64,000 bases of DNA from Janthinobacterium violaceinigrum. GTDB taxonomy: Bacteria > Pseudomonadota > Gammaproteobacteria > Burkholderiales > Burkholderiaceae_D. The stretch is from assembly GCF_009208555.1 (NCBI RefSeq), contig NZ_WFLI01000016.1:62001-126000 (forward strand), read 5' to 3'. Below, piece after piece: positions 8,250-19,512 of the stretch; within the stretch, counting starts at the first letter, position 1, and each line of letters opens with the position of its first letter. The position numbers and the translations under genes are program-made. Below the pieces are notes generated by a model that saw only the letters and a program-made list of their open reading frames with translations, was not told where the DNA came from and searched no databases.

Positions 8250-10934
8250 CTATTGCCAGCCGAATTTGCGCAGGTACACGCGTTTCATGAACGTCGTCAG
8301 CAGGGTGTAGCACACGAGGATGCCCAGCAGCCAGGGGAAGTAGCCCAACGGCAAGGCTTGCAGCTTGAAGTAGGTCGCCAGCGGTCCCATGGGCAGGAAT
8401 ACGCCCACGGCCATGATGGCGGTGGTGGCCACCAGCAGGGGCACGGAAGCGATGCTGTCGATGAAGGGCAGCTTGGGCGTGCGGATCAGGTGCACGATCA
8501 GGGTTTGCGTCAGCAAGCCCACGACAAACCAGCCGGACTGGAACAGGGTTTGCTGTTCTGGCGTATTCGCGCCGAACACATGCCACATCAGGATGAACGT
8601 GCTGATGTCGAAGATCGAGCTGATGGGGCCGAAGAACACCATGAAGCGGCCGATGTCGCGCGGGTTCCAGCTCAGCGGCTTCTGGATCAGTTCAGCGTCG
8701 ACATTGTCGAACGGAATGGCGATCTGCGACACGTCATACAGCAGGTTTTGCACCAGCAAGTGCAGCGGCAGCATGGGCAGGAACGGCAGGAAGGCGCTGG
8801 CCACCAGCACGGAAAACACATTGCCGAAGTTCGAGCTGGCCGTCATGCGGATGTATTTGAGCATGTTGCTGAAGGTCCGGCGGCCTTCCAGCACGCCTTC
8901 TTCCAGCACCATCAGGCTCTTTTCCAGCAGGATGATGTCGGCCGCTTCCTTGGCGATATCGACGGCCGAATCGACGGAAATGCCGATGTCGGCCGCGCGC
9001 AGGGCGGGCGCGTCGTTGATGCCGTCGCCCATGAAGCCGACGATATGGCCGTTGCCGCGCAGGGCGCGCACGAGGCGCTCCTTGTGCAGCGGGCTGAGCT
9101 TGGCAAACACGGTGTTGTCCTCGGCCGCCTTGGCCAGGGTGGCGTCATCCATGTCGTCCAGCTGCGGACCTTGCAGCACGCCATGCACGGCCAGGCCCAC
9201 TTCGCGGCAAATCTTCGCCGTCACCAGGTGATTATCTCCCGTCAATACTTTCACGGTCACGCCATGTTCGGCCAGCGCGCGCAGGGCGGGCGCCGTCGAT
9301 TCCTTCGGCGGATCGAGGAAGGCGACATAGCCGATCAGGGTCAGCGCCGTTTCATCGGCCACGCCGTACACGGTCTTGTGCGGCGGCACTTCCTTGACGG
9401 CCACGGCCACCACGCGCAAACCTTCCGCATTCAGGCCGTGCGTGGTTTCCAGCACCTTGGCCAGCAGGGCGGCATCGAGCGGAATGCTCACGCCGCCGAG
9501 GCGCAGGTGGCTGCAGGCGGCGAGGATTTCCTCGACGGCGCCCTTGCAGATCAGTTCATGGTGGTCGTCGCGTTCGGAGACGACGACGGACATGCGGCGG
9601 CGCACGAAGTCGAACGGGATTTCATCGACTTTCACGTAGTCGCGCGCCAGCTGCATTTCCGTCTGCAGTTCTACATGGTCGAGCACGGCGCGGTCCAGCA
9701 GGTTTTTCAAGCCCGTCTGGTAGTGGCTGTTCAGGTAGGCGAATTGCAGCACTTCATCGGATTGCTGGCCGAACACGTCGGTATGGCGCTCCAGCACGAT
9801 CTTGTCTTGCGTCAAGGTACCCGTCTTGTCCGTGCACAGCACGTCCATGGCGCCGAAGTTCTGGATGGCATCCAGGCGTTTCACGACGACTTTCTTTTTC
9901 GACAGTTTCACGGCGCCCTTGGCCAGGGTGCTGGTGACGATCATGGGCAGCATTTCCGGCGTCAGGCCCACGGCCACGGACAGGGCGAACAGGAACGCTT
10001 CCATCCAGTCGCCCTTGGTCCAGCCATTGATCAGGAAGACGAGCGGCGCCATCACGAGGGCAAAGCGGATCAAGAGCCAGCTGACGCTGTTCACGCCCGC
10101 CTCGAAGGCCGTGGGCGTGCGCTCGGTGGCCGTCACGCGCGTGGCGATGGTGCCGAAATAGGTGCGGTTGCCCGTGGCCAGGACCAGCGCCGTGGCGGCG
10201 CCCGAGATCACGTTTGTGCCCATGAACAGCAAATTGGCCAGTTCCATCGGGTCCTTGCCATGGGCGTCGGCCAGTTCGGCCATCTTTTCCACCGGCAAGG
10301 ATTCGCCCGTCATGGCGGCCTGGCTGACGAACAGGTCTTTTGCGGACAGCAAGCGGCAATCGGCGGGGATCATGTCGCCGGCGGACAGCACGATGATGTC
10401 GCCCTGCACCAGCTGGCGGATGGGCAGCTCGATGCGCTGGCCATTGCGCAGCACGGTGGCCGTATTGCTGACCATGGCTTTCAGGCGCTCGGCGGCGCGG
10501 TTCGAGCGGCCTTCCTGCACGAAGCGCAGCAGGGTCGACAAGATCACCATGGTGCCGATGACGATGGTTGCCTTCGGGTCTTCTGTCAGGTAGGAAACAA
10601 TCGCCAGTACGGTGAGCAGCAGGTTGAACGGATTCTTGTAGCACAGCCACAGGTGCTGGTACCAGGCCAGCGGTTTTTCGTGCTCGACTTCGTTCGGACC
10701 CGTCTGTGCGCCGATGACTTGCGCCTCGGCATCGCGCAAGCCTTCGATGCGCGTGTGCAGGCGGTTCAGGGCGCTTTCCAGGTCTTCATGGGCGGCCGTT
10801 AGCAGCTGGCGCGCCAGGTGGTCGGGCACGGGGCGCGCCGTGCTGTTTTCCAGCGGCATGGCACGGCGGCGGAAATGGCTGGCCGTATGGCGCTTGCGCA
10901 GGAACGATTCGAACAAACGGGTGAAGAGATTCAT
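8250..10934 (-). CDS. mgtA: Magnesium-translocating P-type ATPase
   Basis: An 894-residue P3B-type ATPase, close to the roughly 900 residues of MgtA/MgtB. It uses ATP to import Mg2+ across the inner membrane. The phosphorylation motif CTDKTGTLTQ is present, as are the TGES-type actuator loop (MTGESLPVEK) and the hinge GDGINDAPALR; the C-terminal third has several membrane helices. The ATG at 10934 (MNLFTRLFESFLRKRH) has AGGAAGAG upstream; an in-frame upstream ATG would add about 30 arginine-rich residues and is less likely. The long structured region upstream suggests leader control, as for mgtA elsewhere. Confidence 0.93.
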   Translation of the reverse strand: MNLFTRLFESFLRKRHTASHFRRRAMPLENSTARPVPDHLARQLLTAAHEDLESALNRLHTRIEGLRDAEAQVIGAQTGPNEVEHEKPLAWYQHLWLCYKNPFNLLLTVLAIVSYLTEDPKATIVIGTMVILSTLLRFVQEGRSNRAAERLKAMVSNTATVLRNGQRIELPIRQLVQGDIIVLSAGDMIPADCRLLSAKDLFVSQAAMTGESLPVEKMAELADAHGKDPMELANLLFMGTNVISGAATALVLATGNRTYFGTIATRVTATERTPTAFEAGVNSVSWLLIRFALVMAPLVFLINGWTKGDWMEAFLFALSVAVGLTPEMLPMIVTSTLAKGAVKLSKKKVVVKRLDAIQNFGAMDVLCTDKTGTLTQDKIVLERHTDVFGQQSDEVLQFAYLNSHYQTGLKNLLDRAVLDHVELQTEMQLARDYVKVDEIPFDFVRRRMSVVVSERDDHHELICKGAVEEILAACSHLRLGGVSIPLDAALLAKVLETTHGLNAEGLRVVAVAVKEVPPHKTVYGVADETALTLIGYVAFLDPPKESTAPALRALAEHGVTVKVLTGDNHLVTAKICREVGLAVHGVLQGPQLDDMDDATLAKAAEDNTVFAKLSPLHKERLVRALRGNGHIVGFMGDGINDAPALRAADIGISVDSAVDIAKEAADIILLEKSLMVLEEGVLEGRRTFSNMLKYIRMTASSNFGNVFSVLVASAFLPFLPMLPLHLLVQNLLYDVSQIAIPFDNVDAELIQKPLSWNPRDIGRFMVFFGPISSIFDISTFILMWHVFGANTPEQQTLFQSGWFVVGLLTQTLIVHLIRTPKLPFIDSIASVPLLVATTAIMAVGVFLPMGPLATYFKLQALPLGYFPWLLGILVCYTLLTTFMKRVYLRKFGWQ

Positions 10935-11328
10935 GCTCTTCCTTTCACGACGAGGTGTTGACGGGCGGCGCAGCCGCAGGCAAGACTTGCGTGCCGCAAG
11001 CGTACCATGGGCGACCATGGTGCTTGAGGGCAATCCGGGTCAGTAGCCGGTCGCGGTCGGAAAGAGGGGGAGAGGCACGCAGCCAGACTGGCCGCGCGAG
11101 ACACCGCACCTTGCTTGGCAAGGCACGGAGGAAACGGAGTTCCGTGTTGCTTGCTGTTTAGCTGCCGAGGCAATCACCGATACAAGATCGGCTACTGTCA
11201 CTAGAACAAGTACCCACGTGGGACTCCGTAAATGAATAATGGGGGCATCTTATGCACGTGCTGCAAGAGTGTCAACTGAAGAAATCTTAGGTTTCCAAAG
11301 TGTAATGTGGCTGTGGCAGACCGCATGC
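10931..11328 (-). promoter_or_regulatory. Long structured leader region of mgtA
   Basis: About 390 bases lie between mgtA and the next gene. Read on the minus strand they hold CCGAT/ATCGG (about 11188-11202), CACGGA/TCCGTG (near 11123-11149), CCTTGC/GCAAGG (about 11110-11125) and a palindrome CCCACGTGGG (about 11212-11221). A TTG-started 80-codon reading frame (11173-10931), rich in proline, alanine and serine, ends in an ATGA overlap with the mgtA start. Enterobacterial mgtA leaders use a proline-codon peptide and Mg2+-sensitive RNA folding; similarity of mechanism is inference, and no known riboswitch consensus was recognised. Confidence 0.4.
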
Positions 11329-11940
11329 TCAGCCATGTTGCGTGGCCATCGCCAGCGAATCGGACAATATCTGCCACAGCGCCGCATGGCGCTGCTGCAG
11401 GGCGGCGCCGCCCGCGTAGATCAGCTCCACGTGCAGGCTGTCGACGATGCCCAGGTAGGCTTGCGCATACAGTGCGATGCGCTGCAGCGGCAGGGCGGGC
11501 GCCAGTCGGCCCAGGCTGTCCACGTAATGGCGCTGCAATTGCGCCAGCAAGGCTTCGTAGCCCGTGCCCACTTCCACGCGCAGGGGGGCGGGCGGCAAAT
11601 AGGCCGTGCGCAGCAAGAAGCGCAGATGGGCCGAATCCGCATAGCGCTGCGCCATGCGGTCGCAATACAGGGCGCCGGCCAGCTGGCCGCCGGGCGCGGG
11701 CAGCGCCGCCTCGTCGGCAAAGCAGCCATCCATGAATGCTTGCTCTTCGGCGAGGGCGTCGGCAAACACGTCGAGGAACAGGGCGTCCTTACCGGCAAAG
11801 TGCGAATACAGCGACGCCTTGCGCATGCCGGCCTGTTCGGCGATGTCGCTGAGGGACGAGGCATCGTAGCCATGTTCCGAAAAGTGCACGACGGCGACGG
11901 CACAGATGTTATCGGCCGAAGCCGAGCGTTTTTTCATCAT
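11329..11940 (-). CDS. TetR-family transcriptional repressor
   Basis: A 203-residue TetR/AcrR regulator. The N-terminal helix-turn-helix is clear (FSEHGYDASSLSDIAEQAG followed by KASLYSHFAGKDALF), and the C-terminal ligand domain ends with a TetR_C-like helical region. It starts 22 bp after the stop of the efflux pump gene on the same strand, so it is probably the second gene of that unit. The palindrome at 13247-13264 in front of the pump is the likely operator. The first two codons are both ATG; either may be used. Confidence 0.85.
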   Translation of the reverse strand: MMKKRSASADNICAVAVVHFSEHGYDASSLSDIAEQAGMRKASLYSHFAGKDALFLDVFADALAEEQAFMDGCFADEAALPAPGGQLAGALYCDRMAQRYADSAHLRFLLRTAYLPPAPLRVEVGTGYEALLAQLQRHYVDSLGRLAPALPLQRIALYAQAYLGIVDSLHVELIYAGGAALQQRHAALWQILSDSLAMATQHG

Positions 11941-11962
11941 TGGGGTGATAGTGAGTGAAGCG

Positions 11963-13180
11963 TCAGTGCGCCCCCAGGCTGGTGGCGGGTGCCGGATGGA
12001 CGCGCGCAGTTGCCAGGGTCAGCCATGATACCAGCAGGCCGGCCACGGTCAAGAACAGCAGCCAGGGCAGCGGCCCCCGTTCGGACAGGCTGGCCGCCAG
12101 CGGCGTGGCCAGCGACGACAAGGTCATCTGGAAGGCGCCCAGCAGCGCGGCCGTGGAACCGAGTGCGCGTTGTTGCGAGCCCATGGCCATGGCCATCAGC
12201 GCCGCTTCCGCGATGCCCAGGCCGAACAGAGCCACGAACATGCCCGGCACGACGGCGGCGATGCCGGCTCCCGCCCATGCGCCCAGCAGGGCCAGCACGG
12301 CGCCGCCCAGCATGGCCATGCTGCCCGCCACGCAGAGGCGCGCCACGCCGTACTGCGCCACCAGGCGGCCGCTGGCCATGGCGCCCAGCAGCACGGCCAC
12401 GCCCGTGGCGCCGAACACGAGGCCGAAGCTGCCTGCCGACAGGCCGAAATCGCGCTGGTACACGAGCGATGCGCCGCCGATGTACGCAAACAGGAAGAAG
12501 AAGCTGGCCGACAGGGCCAGCGCGGGCAGCAGGAAGGCGCGGTCCAGCGCGATGCGCGCATACGTGCGGTGCATGCCGCGCGGCGAGACCCGCTTGGCTC
12601 TGGGCAAGGTCTCCGGCAGGAACAGCGCGCTGTTGAGCAAGGTCACGGCGCCCAGCGCGGCCAGGGCCAGCATCACGGCGCGCCAGCCGTAATGGGCGTC
12701 GAGCAGGCCGCCCACGGCGGGCGCCAGCACGGGCGCCAGGCCCACGATGGTCATCAGGAGGGCAAACAGCTGCGCCGCTTTGACGCCGTCGGCCACGTCG
12801 CGCACCATGCTCATCACGACCACCAGGGTCAGCGCCGCGCCCAGGCCCTGCAAGGTCCGCGCCAGCAGCAGCATGCTCAGCTGATCCGCCTGCGACGCCC
12901 ATGCGGCGGCAAGAATGTAGACGGCGATGCCGGCTAGCAGCGGACGGCGCCGACCCAGCATGTCCGTCAGGGGACCGCACAGCAATTGCCCGCCGCCCAG
13001 CGCCAGCAGGAAGACGGTCAGGCTCAGCTGCACGTTCGCATACGAGGTGTGCAGCTCGCGCGCCATGGCCGGCATCGAAGCGAGGTACATGTCGATGCCG
13101 GCCGGACCGAGCACGGCCACCAGGGCCAGGGAAGCGGCCAGCCCGAGACTGGCGGCGGGGAGAGGGGGTTGCTGCTGCAT
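11963..13180 (-). CDS. Bcr/CflA-family drug-resistance MFS transporter
   Basis: A 405-residue major facilitator with about 12 membrane helices. The loop between helices 2 and 3 has the signature GPLTDMLGRRRPLLAG, and helix 1 carries GIDMYLASMPAMA, typical of Bcr/CflA proton-driven drug exporters in the inner membrane. AAGGAA sits before the ATG. The gene is probably repressed by the downstream TetR protein through the operator at 13247-13264. The substrate cannot be told from sequence. Confidence 0.88.
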   Translation of the reverse strand: MQQQPPLPAASLGLAASLALVAVLGPAGIDMYLASMPAMARELHTSYANVQLSLTVFLLALGGGQLLCGPLTDMLGRRRPLLAGIAVYILAAAWASQADQLSMLLLARTLQGLGAALTLVVVMSMVRDVADGVKAAQLFALLMTIVGLAPVLAPAVGGLLDAHYGWRAVMLALAALGAVTLLNSALFLPETLPRAKRVSPRGMHRTYARIALDRAFLLPALALSASFFFLFAYIGGASLVYQRDFGLSAGSFGLVFGATGVAVLLGAMASGRLVAQYGVARLCVAGSMAMLGGAVLALLGAWAGAGIAAVVPGMFVALFGLGIAEAALMAMAMGSQQRALGSTAALLGAFQMTLSSLATPLAASLSERGPLPWLLFLTVAGLLVSWLTLATARVHPAPATSLGAH

Positions 13181-13232
13181 TGCGATTCCTTCGTGTCGTC
13201 AAAAAACCGGCATGGACACTGCCGTCTTTTTT

Positions 13233-13264
13233 ATTGTACACTGGCTACCTACCGATAGGTAGGT
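13233..13264. promoter_or_regulatory. TetR-type operator and promoter, efflux pump / small-peptide divergon
   Basis: ACCTACC at 13247-13253 and GGTAGGT at 13258-13264 form a perfect dyad with a GATA spacer, a classic TetR-family half-site arrangement. On the minus strand a TACAAT -10 box lies at 13233-13238, so the dyad covers the -35/spacer region of the pump promoter. It also lies about 30 bases ahead of the divergent leader peptide gene and could control both directions. Confidence 0.75.
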
Positions 13265-13295
13265 GAGTGGATAAGTTGCTAGCTAACTGAAAAGG

Positions 13296-13358
13296 ATGAG
13301 GACGATGAGAAAAGAAATAGTGACGGGTGCGCCGCATCCGCGGGGAGAGCCGGCATGA
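13296..13358 (+). CDS. Candidate 20-residue leader peptide
   Basis: This short frame starts at ATG 13296 (AAAGG is immediately before it, or serves a second in-frame ATG at 13305) and encodes a basic peptide beginning MRTMRKEIVTG. Its TGA overlaps the ATG of the next frame (ATGA at 13355-13358), which points to translational coupling. It lies just beyond the TetR-type operator. No homologue is recognised; it may be a leader peptide or a chance frame. Confidence 0.35.
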   Translation: MRTMRKEIVTGAPHPRGEPA

Positions 13359-13513
13359 CGGAAGTGGGTATTTCGCTCAGCGGCGTGGCCGTAGCCCTGC
13401 TGTTTGCCGCCTGGAGTTCGCACCGCGCCCGTTGCGAGCGGCGCGATGTCGTGTTGCTGACGATGCTGGGCACCGCCCTGGGATTGCCGGGTGCGGCCTT
13501 GCTGGCGTTATAG
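13355..13513 (+). CDS. Small (52-residue) membrane protein
   Basis: The frame has a good GGGGAGAG ribosome binding site and encodes two hydrophobic segments (about 4-18, ISLSGVAVALLFAAW, and 33-52, VVLLTMLGTALGLPGAALLAL) joined by a basic loop SSHRARCERRD. The arrangement fits a hairpin inner-membrane microprotein. It is followed at once by a bidirectional terminator, which supports its being a real transcript. It is divergent from a drug efflux pump and shares its control region, so a linked role is possible but unproven. Confidence 0.55.
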   Translation: MTEVGISLSGVAVALLFAAWSSHRARCERRDVVLLTMLGTALGLPGAALLAL

Positions 13514-13528
13514 CGCGGCGCATAAAAA

Positions 13529-13554
13529 AACGGCAGACCTTGCGGCCTGCCGTT
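13529..13554. terminator. Bidirectional terminator after small membrane protein gene
   Basis: AACGGCAG (13529-13536) pairs with CTGCCGTT (13547-13554), extended by CC/GG after a one-base mismatch, with loop TTGC. An A run precedes the stem and CTGTTTTAA follows it, so it can end transcription from either side. Confidence 0.75.
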
Positions 13555-13615
13555 CTGTTTTAACTTAATACTCCCGGTTTCTGCCGGAATTTTATTTCTT
13601 GATTGCTGAGTTTTG

Positions 13616-13745
13616 ACGCCTGACAAAACCGTAGCGAGCATCAGTGAGGCTCGGCGCCCCCTTGCGGCCGAGAGGCGCAACCGTACTCTAGTACGGTGAG
13701 CATCGCCGGCCGCAAAGCGCGACGCGCAGTAGGTTTGGTCTGGCG

Positions 13746-13746
<1 letters not shown>
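13616..13746. repeat. Structured intergenic repeat, copy 1
   Basis: This 131-bp element resembles the one at 51452-51570. Its ends are ACGCCTGACAAAACC (13616-13630) and GGTTTGGTCTGGCGT (13732-13746), which pair at 13 of 15 positions. Inside, TTGCGGCCG (13662-13670) pairs with CGGCCGCAA (13707-13715), and within that ACCGTACT (13680-13687) pairs with AGTACGGT (13690-13697). It lies between convergent genes and its last base is the first base of the gcvP stop codon as read on the plus strand. It is unlike any insertion sequence I know and has no coding capacity. Confidence 0.8.
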
Positions 13747-16646
<2,900 letters not shown>

Positions 16647-16712
16647 GATATAGAGGCCAAAAAAGACTGAAAAACCGGGAGGCGGCGCGCGGGCGCTGCT
16701 GGAAAAAAGCAA

Positions 16713-16734
16713 ACGGGCCGCAAACGCGGCCCGT
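16713..16734 (-). terminator. Intra-operon terminator between gcvH and gcvP
   Basis: ACGGGCCGC at 16713-16721 and GCGGCCCGT at 16726-16734 pair perfectly around a four-base loop. On the minus strand the stem is followed by TTTGCTTTTTT, so it should end a share of transcripts after gcvH and lower gcvP expression. Confidence 0.75.
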
Positions 16735-16747
16735 GAGTCAAACGCGA

Positions 16748-17128
16748 TCAGGCGCTGGTGGTGGCGCCATAGGCGGCAGCGTCGAGCAAGCCGTCCAGGG
16801 CCGACACGTCGGCTGGCTTGATCTTGAACAGCCAGTTGGCGTAGGCGTCGGCGTTGATCGACTCTGGCGAGTTGACCACGTCGTCGTTGACGGCCACGAC
16901 TTCGCCGGCGATCGGCGCGTAGATGTCGCTCGCTGCCTTGACCGATTCCACCACGGCGGCGTCGTCGCCGGCGCCGTAGGTGTTGCCCACGGTTGGCAGT
17001 TCGACGAAGACGATGTCGCCCAGGGCGTCCTGCGCGTACTCGGTGATGCCAACGGTGATCGTGCCGTCGCCTTCAAGGCGTACCCATTCGTGGGAAGCGG
17101 TGTACTTCAGGTCTGCAGGAATGTTCAT
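16748..17128 (-). CDS. gcvH: Glycine cleavage system H protein
   Basis: A 126-residue lipoyl carrier protein, the standard size. It shuttles the aminomethyl intermediate between the P, T and L proteins. The lipoyl-lysine region is visible in [20 protein letters not shown], and the N-terminus ([20 protein letters not shown]) is typical. GGAG stands before the ATG. It lies 70 bp after gcvT on the same strand. Confidence 0.96.
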   Translation of the reverse strand: MNIPADLKYTASHEWVRLEGDGTITVGITEYAQDALGDIVFVELPTVGNTYGAGDDAAVVESVKAASDIYAPIAGEVVAVNDDVVNSPESINADAYANWLFKIKPADVSALDGLLDAAAYGATTSA

Positions 17129-17198
17129 GTGTGGCTCCAGATGGTAAGTGTTCGTTATTGATTATGGTTGTACGGTCTTGCGGGCGGCTCTAATACGC

Positions 17199-18320
17199 TT
17201 ACGCAGCCAGGATTTTACCGTTACGCACGAAAGGCAGCTTGACGACGGATGCGGCCAGCTGCTTGCCGCGGATTTCCACGTGCACGGTGTCGCCCACGGC
17301 GACGCCGTTCGGCACGCGCGCCAGGGCAATCGCTTCCTGCATGGTCGGGCTGAAGGTGCCGCTGGTGATTTCGCCCGTGGCGGCGCTGCCGGCGATGATG
17401 ACTTTTTGATGGGCGCGCAGCACGCCGCCTTTTTCGCGCAGGATCAGGCCGACGAATTGCGCGTTCTGGCCCTTCGCCAGCAGGGCGGCCTTGCCGATGA
17501 AATCGCGTTCGCTGACCAGGTCGATGGTCCACGCCAGGCCCGCGTCGAGCGGATTGACGCTTTCATCCATGTCCTGGCCGTACAGATTCATGCCCGCTTC
17601 CAGGCGCAGGGTGTCGCGCGCGCCCAGGCCGGCCGGCTTGACGCCGGCTACTGCCAGCGCATTCCACAGCGCTTCCACCAGGGTGGCGGCCACGCCGATC
17701 TCAAAGCCGTCTTCGCCCGTGTAACCGGTGCGTGCCAGCATGACTTCGCCGAAGGGCGTGTCCTTGACGATGACGACGTTGAACGGCTTGATGGCTTCGG
17801 ACGCCGCTTGCGTCTGCGGCAGCACCTGCCACACCTTGGCGCGCGCGTTCGGGCCTTGCACGGCTACCAGGGCCATCGGATTGTTGGCATTGCGGCGTTC
17901 GGTGATCGTCAGGCCGCTGTTGGTGTTGGTGTTTTGCTGCTGCATCCAGGCCACGTCTTTTTCCGCCGTGCCCGCGTTGACGACGAGGCGGAACCAGTTT
18001 TCATTGAAGAAGTAGACGATCAGGTCATCGATGACGGTGCCTTCGGCGTTGAGCATGCACGAATACAGTGCCTTGCCCGACACTTGCAGCTTGTCGACGT
18101 TATTGGCCAGCAAGCCGCGCAGGAAGGCGCGCACGTTGGGGCCTTCGATATCGACCACGCACATATGGGACACGTCGAACATGCCGGCATCGCGGCGCAC
18201 GGCATGGTGTTCTTCGATTTGCGAGCCGTAGTTGACGGGCATGTCCCAGCCGCCGAAATCGACCATGCGGGCGCCAAGGGCACGGTGGGCGTTGTTGAGT
18301 GGGGTCGCTTTGAGCGTCAT
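17199..18320 (-). CDS. gcvT: Glycine cleavage system T protein (aminomethyltransferase)
   Basis: A 373-residue tetrahydrofolate-dependent aminomethyltransferase that releases ammonia and forms methylene-THF from the H-protein-bound intermediate. Family marks include [20 protein letters not shown] near the N-terminus (shown here to within the first 45 residues), MFDVSHM, and [18 protein letters not shown] precedes the ATG. It is the first gene of the minus-strand gcvTHP group and lies directly behind the glycine riboswitch, so glycine should switch the whole group on. Confidence 0.96.
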   Translation of the reverse strand: MTLKATPLNNAHRALGARMVDFGGWDMPVNYGSQIEEHHAVRRDAGMFDVSHMCVVDIEGPNVRAFLRGLLANNVDKLQVSGKALYSCMLNAEGTVIDDLIVYFFNENWFRLVVNAGTAEKDVAWMQQQNTNTNSGLTITERRNANNPMALVAVQGPNARAKVWQVLPQTQAASEAIKPFNVVIVKDTPFGEVMLARTGYTGEDGFEIGVAATLVEALWNALAVAGVKPAGLGARDTLRLEAGMNLYGQDMDESVNPLDAGLAWTIDLVSERDFIGKAALLAKGQNAQFVGLILREKGGVLRAHQKVIIAGSAATGEITSGTFSPTMQEAIALARVPNGVAVGDTVHVEIRGKQLAASVVKLPFVRNGKILAA

Positions 18321-18399
18321 GGATTCCTCGGGACGAAGGTAAAGGGGAAGTTAACAGAACACACAATAGCCAAACACGGCTTTCCGGCGTGATCACTGA

Positions 18400-18606
18400 C
18401 CCCCCTGTCCTTTGTACCTGAGAGATTACGGGGGCTTGCCCCGTGCGCCCCTTCGGTGGGCCGCCGGCATATGCCGCAGCCGCTCTCCAGAGTTGAGCTG
18501 AAACGTGTCGCCAAAGCAACAGCTTCAGTCCGCCTAATCGGTCCTTTTGCCTGAGAGTTTTTGGGTAGTGCCCCTTCGGCGGCAACGCTGGTTTGCCCTC
18601 TCCCGA
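18400..18606 (-). promoter_or_regulatory. Tandem glycine riboswitch
   Basis: Read on the minus strand, aptamer 1 (about 18606-18539) has GGGAGAGGGC, then CCGCCGAAGGGGCA and CTCTCAGGCAAAAGGACC. Aptamer 2 (about 18494-18402) has CTCTGGAGAGC, CCACCGAAGGGGCG and CTCTCAGGTACAAAGGACAG. These are the conserved blocks of the glycine (gcvT) aptamer, in the usual two-aptamer order. The second aptamer ends about 80 bases before the gcvT start. Glycine binding normally turns on glycine cleavage genes. Confidence 0.95.
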
Positions 18607-18784
18607 TCAAGTGGGAGGAATATATGCCAGCAGGGTGTTTCTGTCAATCTGAAAAGACATTGCCAAATTGCAGTAAAAGCCCCGGTTTACGGGGCTGGGA
18701 GGGGCGCTGGCCCGCTGCAAAAGGGCGCCTGGCCGTGCGGGAATGCGCTATGATGAAATCCTGGCTTTCTTGCGGGTGCCTGCC

Positions 18785-19357
18785 ATGAACACTACACAAA
18801 GCGAGACGCAAAACAACACCGAGCAGCACGGCTACTTTACCCTCTCGGGCGACGTCAACAGCGATATGGTGCGGCGCGTCTTCAACGCCGTGGCCGACAT
18901 CACGGACGACAAGCTCACCACCGCGCACATCCTGATCCAGTCCAACGGCGGCTACGTCAGCGACGGCATCTGCCTGTACAACTTCCTCAGTAAGTTGCCG
19001 CTCGACATCATTACCTATAACGCAGGCGCCGTCGCGTCCATCGCCGTCACGCTGTTCCTCGCGGGGCGCCACCGCCACGCCAGCGACACGGCCCGCTTCA
19101 TGGTGCACAAGTCGCATGCGACGGCGTCGCCCGGATCGCGTCCCGACGCTCTCAGCATCATCGTCGAGGGCTTGCGCGCCGACGACATGCGTACCGAGCG
19201 CATCCTGCGCGGCCACGTCAGCCTGACGGAAGAGCAGTGGCAGGTGCACGCGTATTCGGACCTGCACCTGACGGCCGACCAGGCGCTGGAGGTGGGCCTG
19301 ATCGAATCGATCAGCGACTTTGCGCCGCCCAAGGGCAAGCGCCTGACGAATATCTGA
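18785..19357 (+). CDS. ClpP-like serine protease
   Basis: A 190-residue ClpP/crotonase-fold protein. The catalytic serine lies in GAVASIAVTLF, the histidine in ARFMVHKSHA and the aspartate in YSDLHLTADQALEVGL; each falls at the place expected by comparison with ClpP, so the triad looks intact. It is not next to clpX or tig, unlike housekeeping clpP, and has a shorter, diverged body, so it is probably an accessory ClpP-family peptidase. The ATG at 18785 is preferred; an in-frame ATG 42 bases upstream is possible and neither has a strong ribosome binding site. Confidence 0.75.
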   Translation: MNTTQSETQNNTEQHGYFTLSGDVNSDMVRRVFNAVADITDDKLTTAHILIQSNGGYVSDGICLYNFLSKLPLDIITYNAGAVASIAVTLFLAGRHRHASDTARFMVHKSHATASPGSRPDALSIIVEGLRADDMRTERILRGHVSLTEEQWQVHAYSDLHLTADQALEVGLIESISDFAPPKGKRLTNI

Positions 19358-19512
19358 CCTGTGGCGCGGGCCTGGCGGCGGCCGGGCCGGTGGGTTGGGG
19401 CTGGAAAATTTGTAATGGAATGTAATTCTTCGCTGCAGCACAGCAAAAGCCGCGCGGAACAGGGCCGAGTCGTGGCATAGTGCAAGCTGATCATGAAATA
19501 AGTACAGGCGCA

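Noticed and set aside
8139..10802. Very long open frame opposite mgtA
   Set aside because: Histidine/glutamine-rich translation typical of the reverse complement of a high-GC gene; mgtA on the minus strand has all P-type ATPase motifs. Similar long frames opposite smc, gcvP, glnD, ppsA and bamA were rejected for the same reason.
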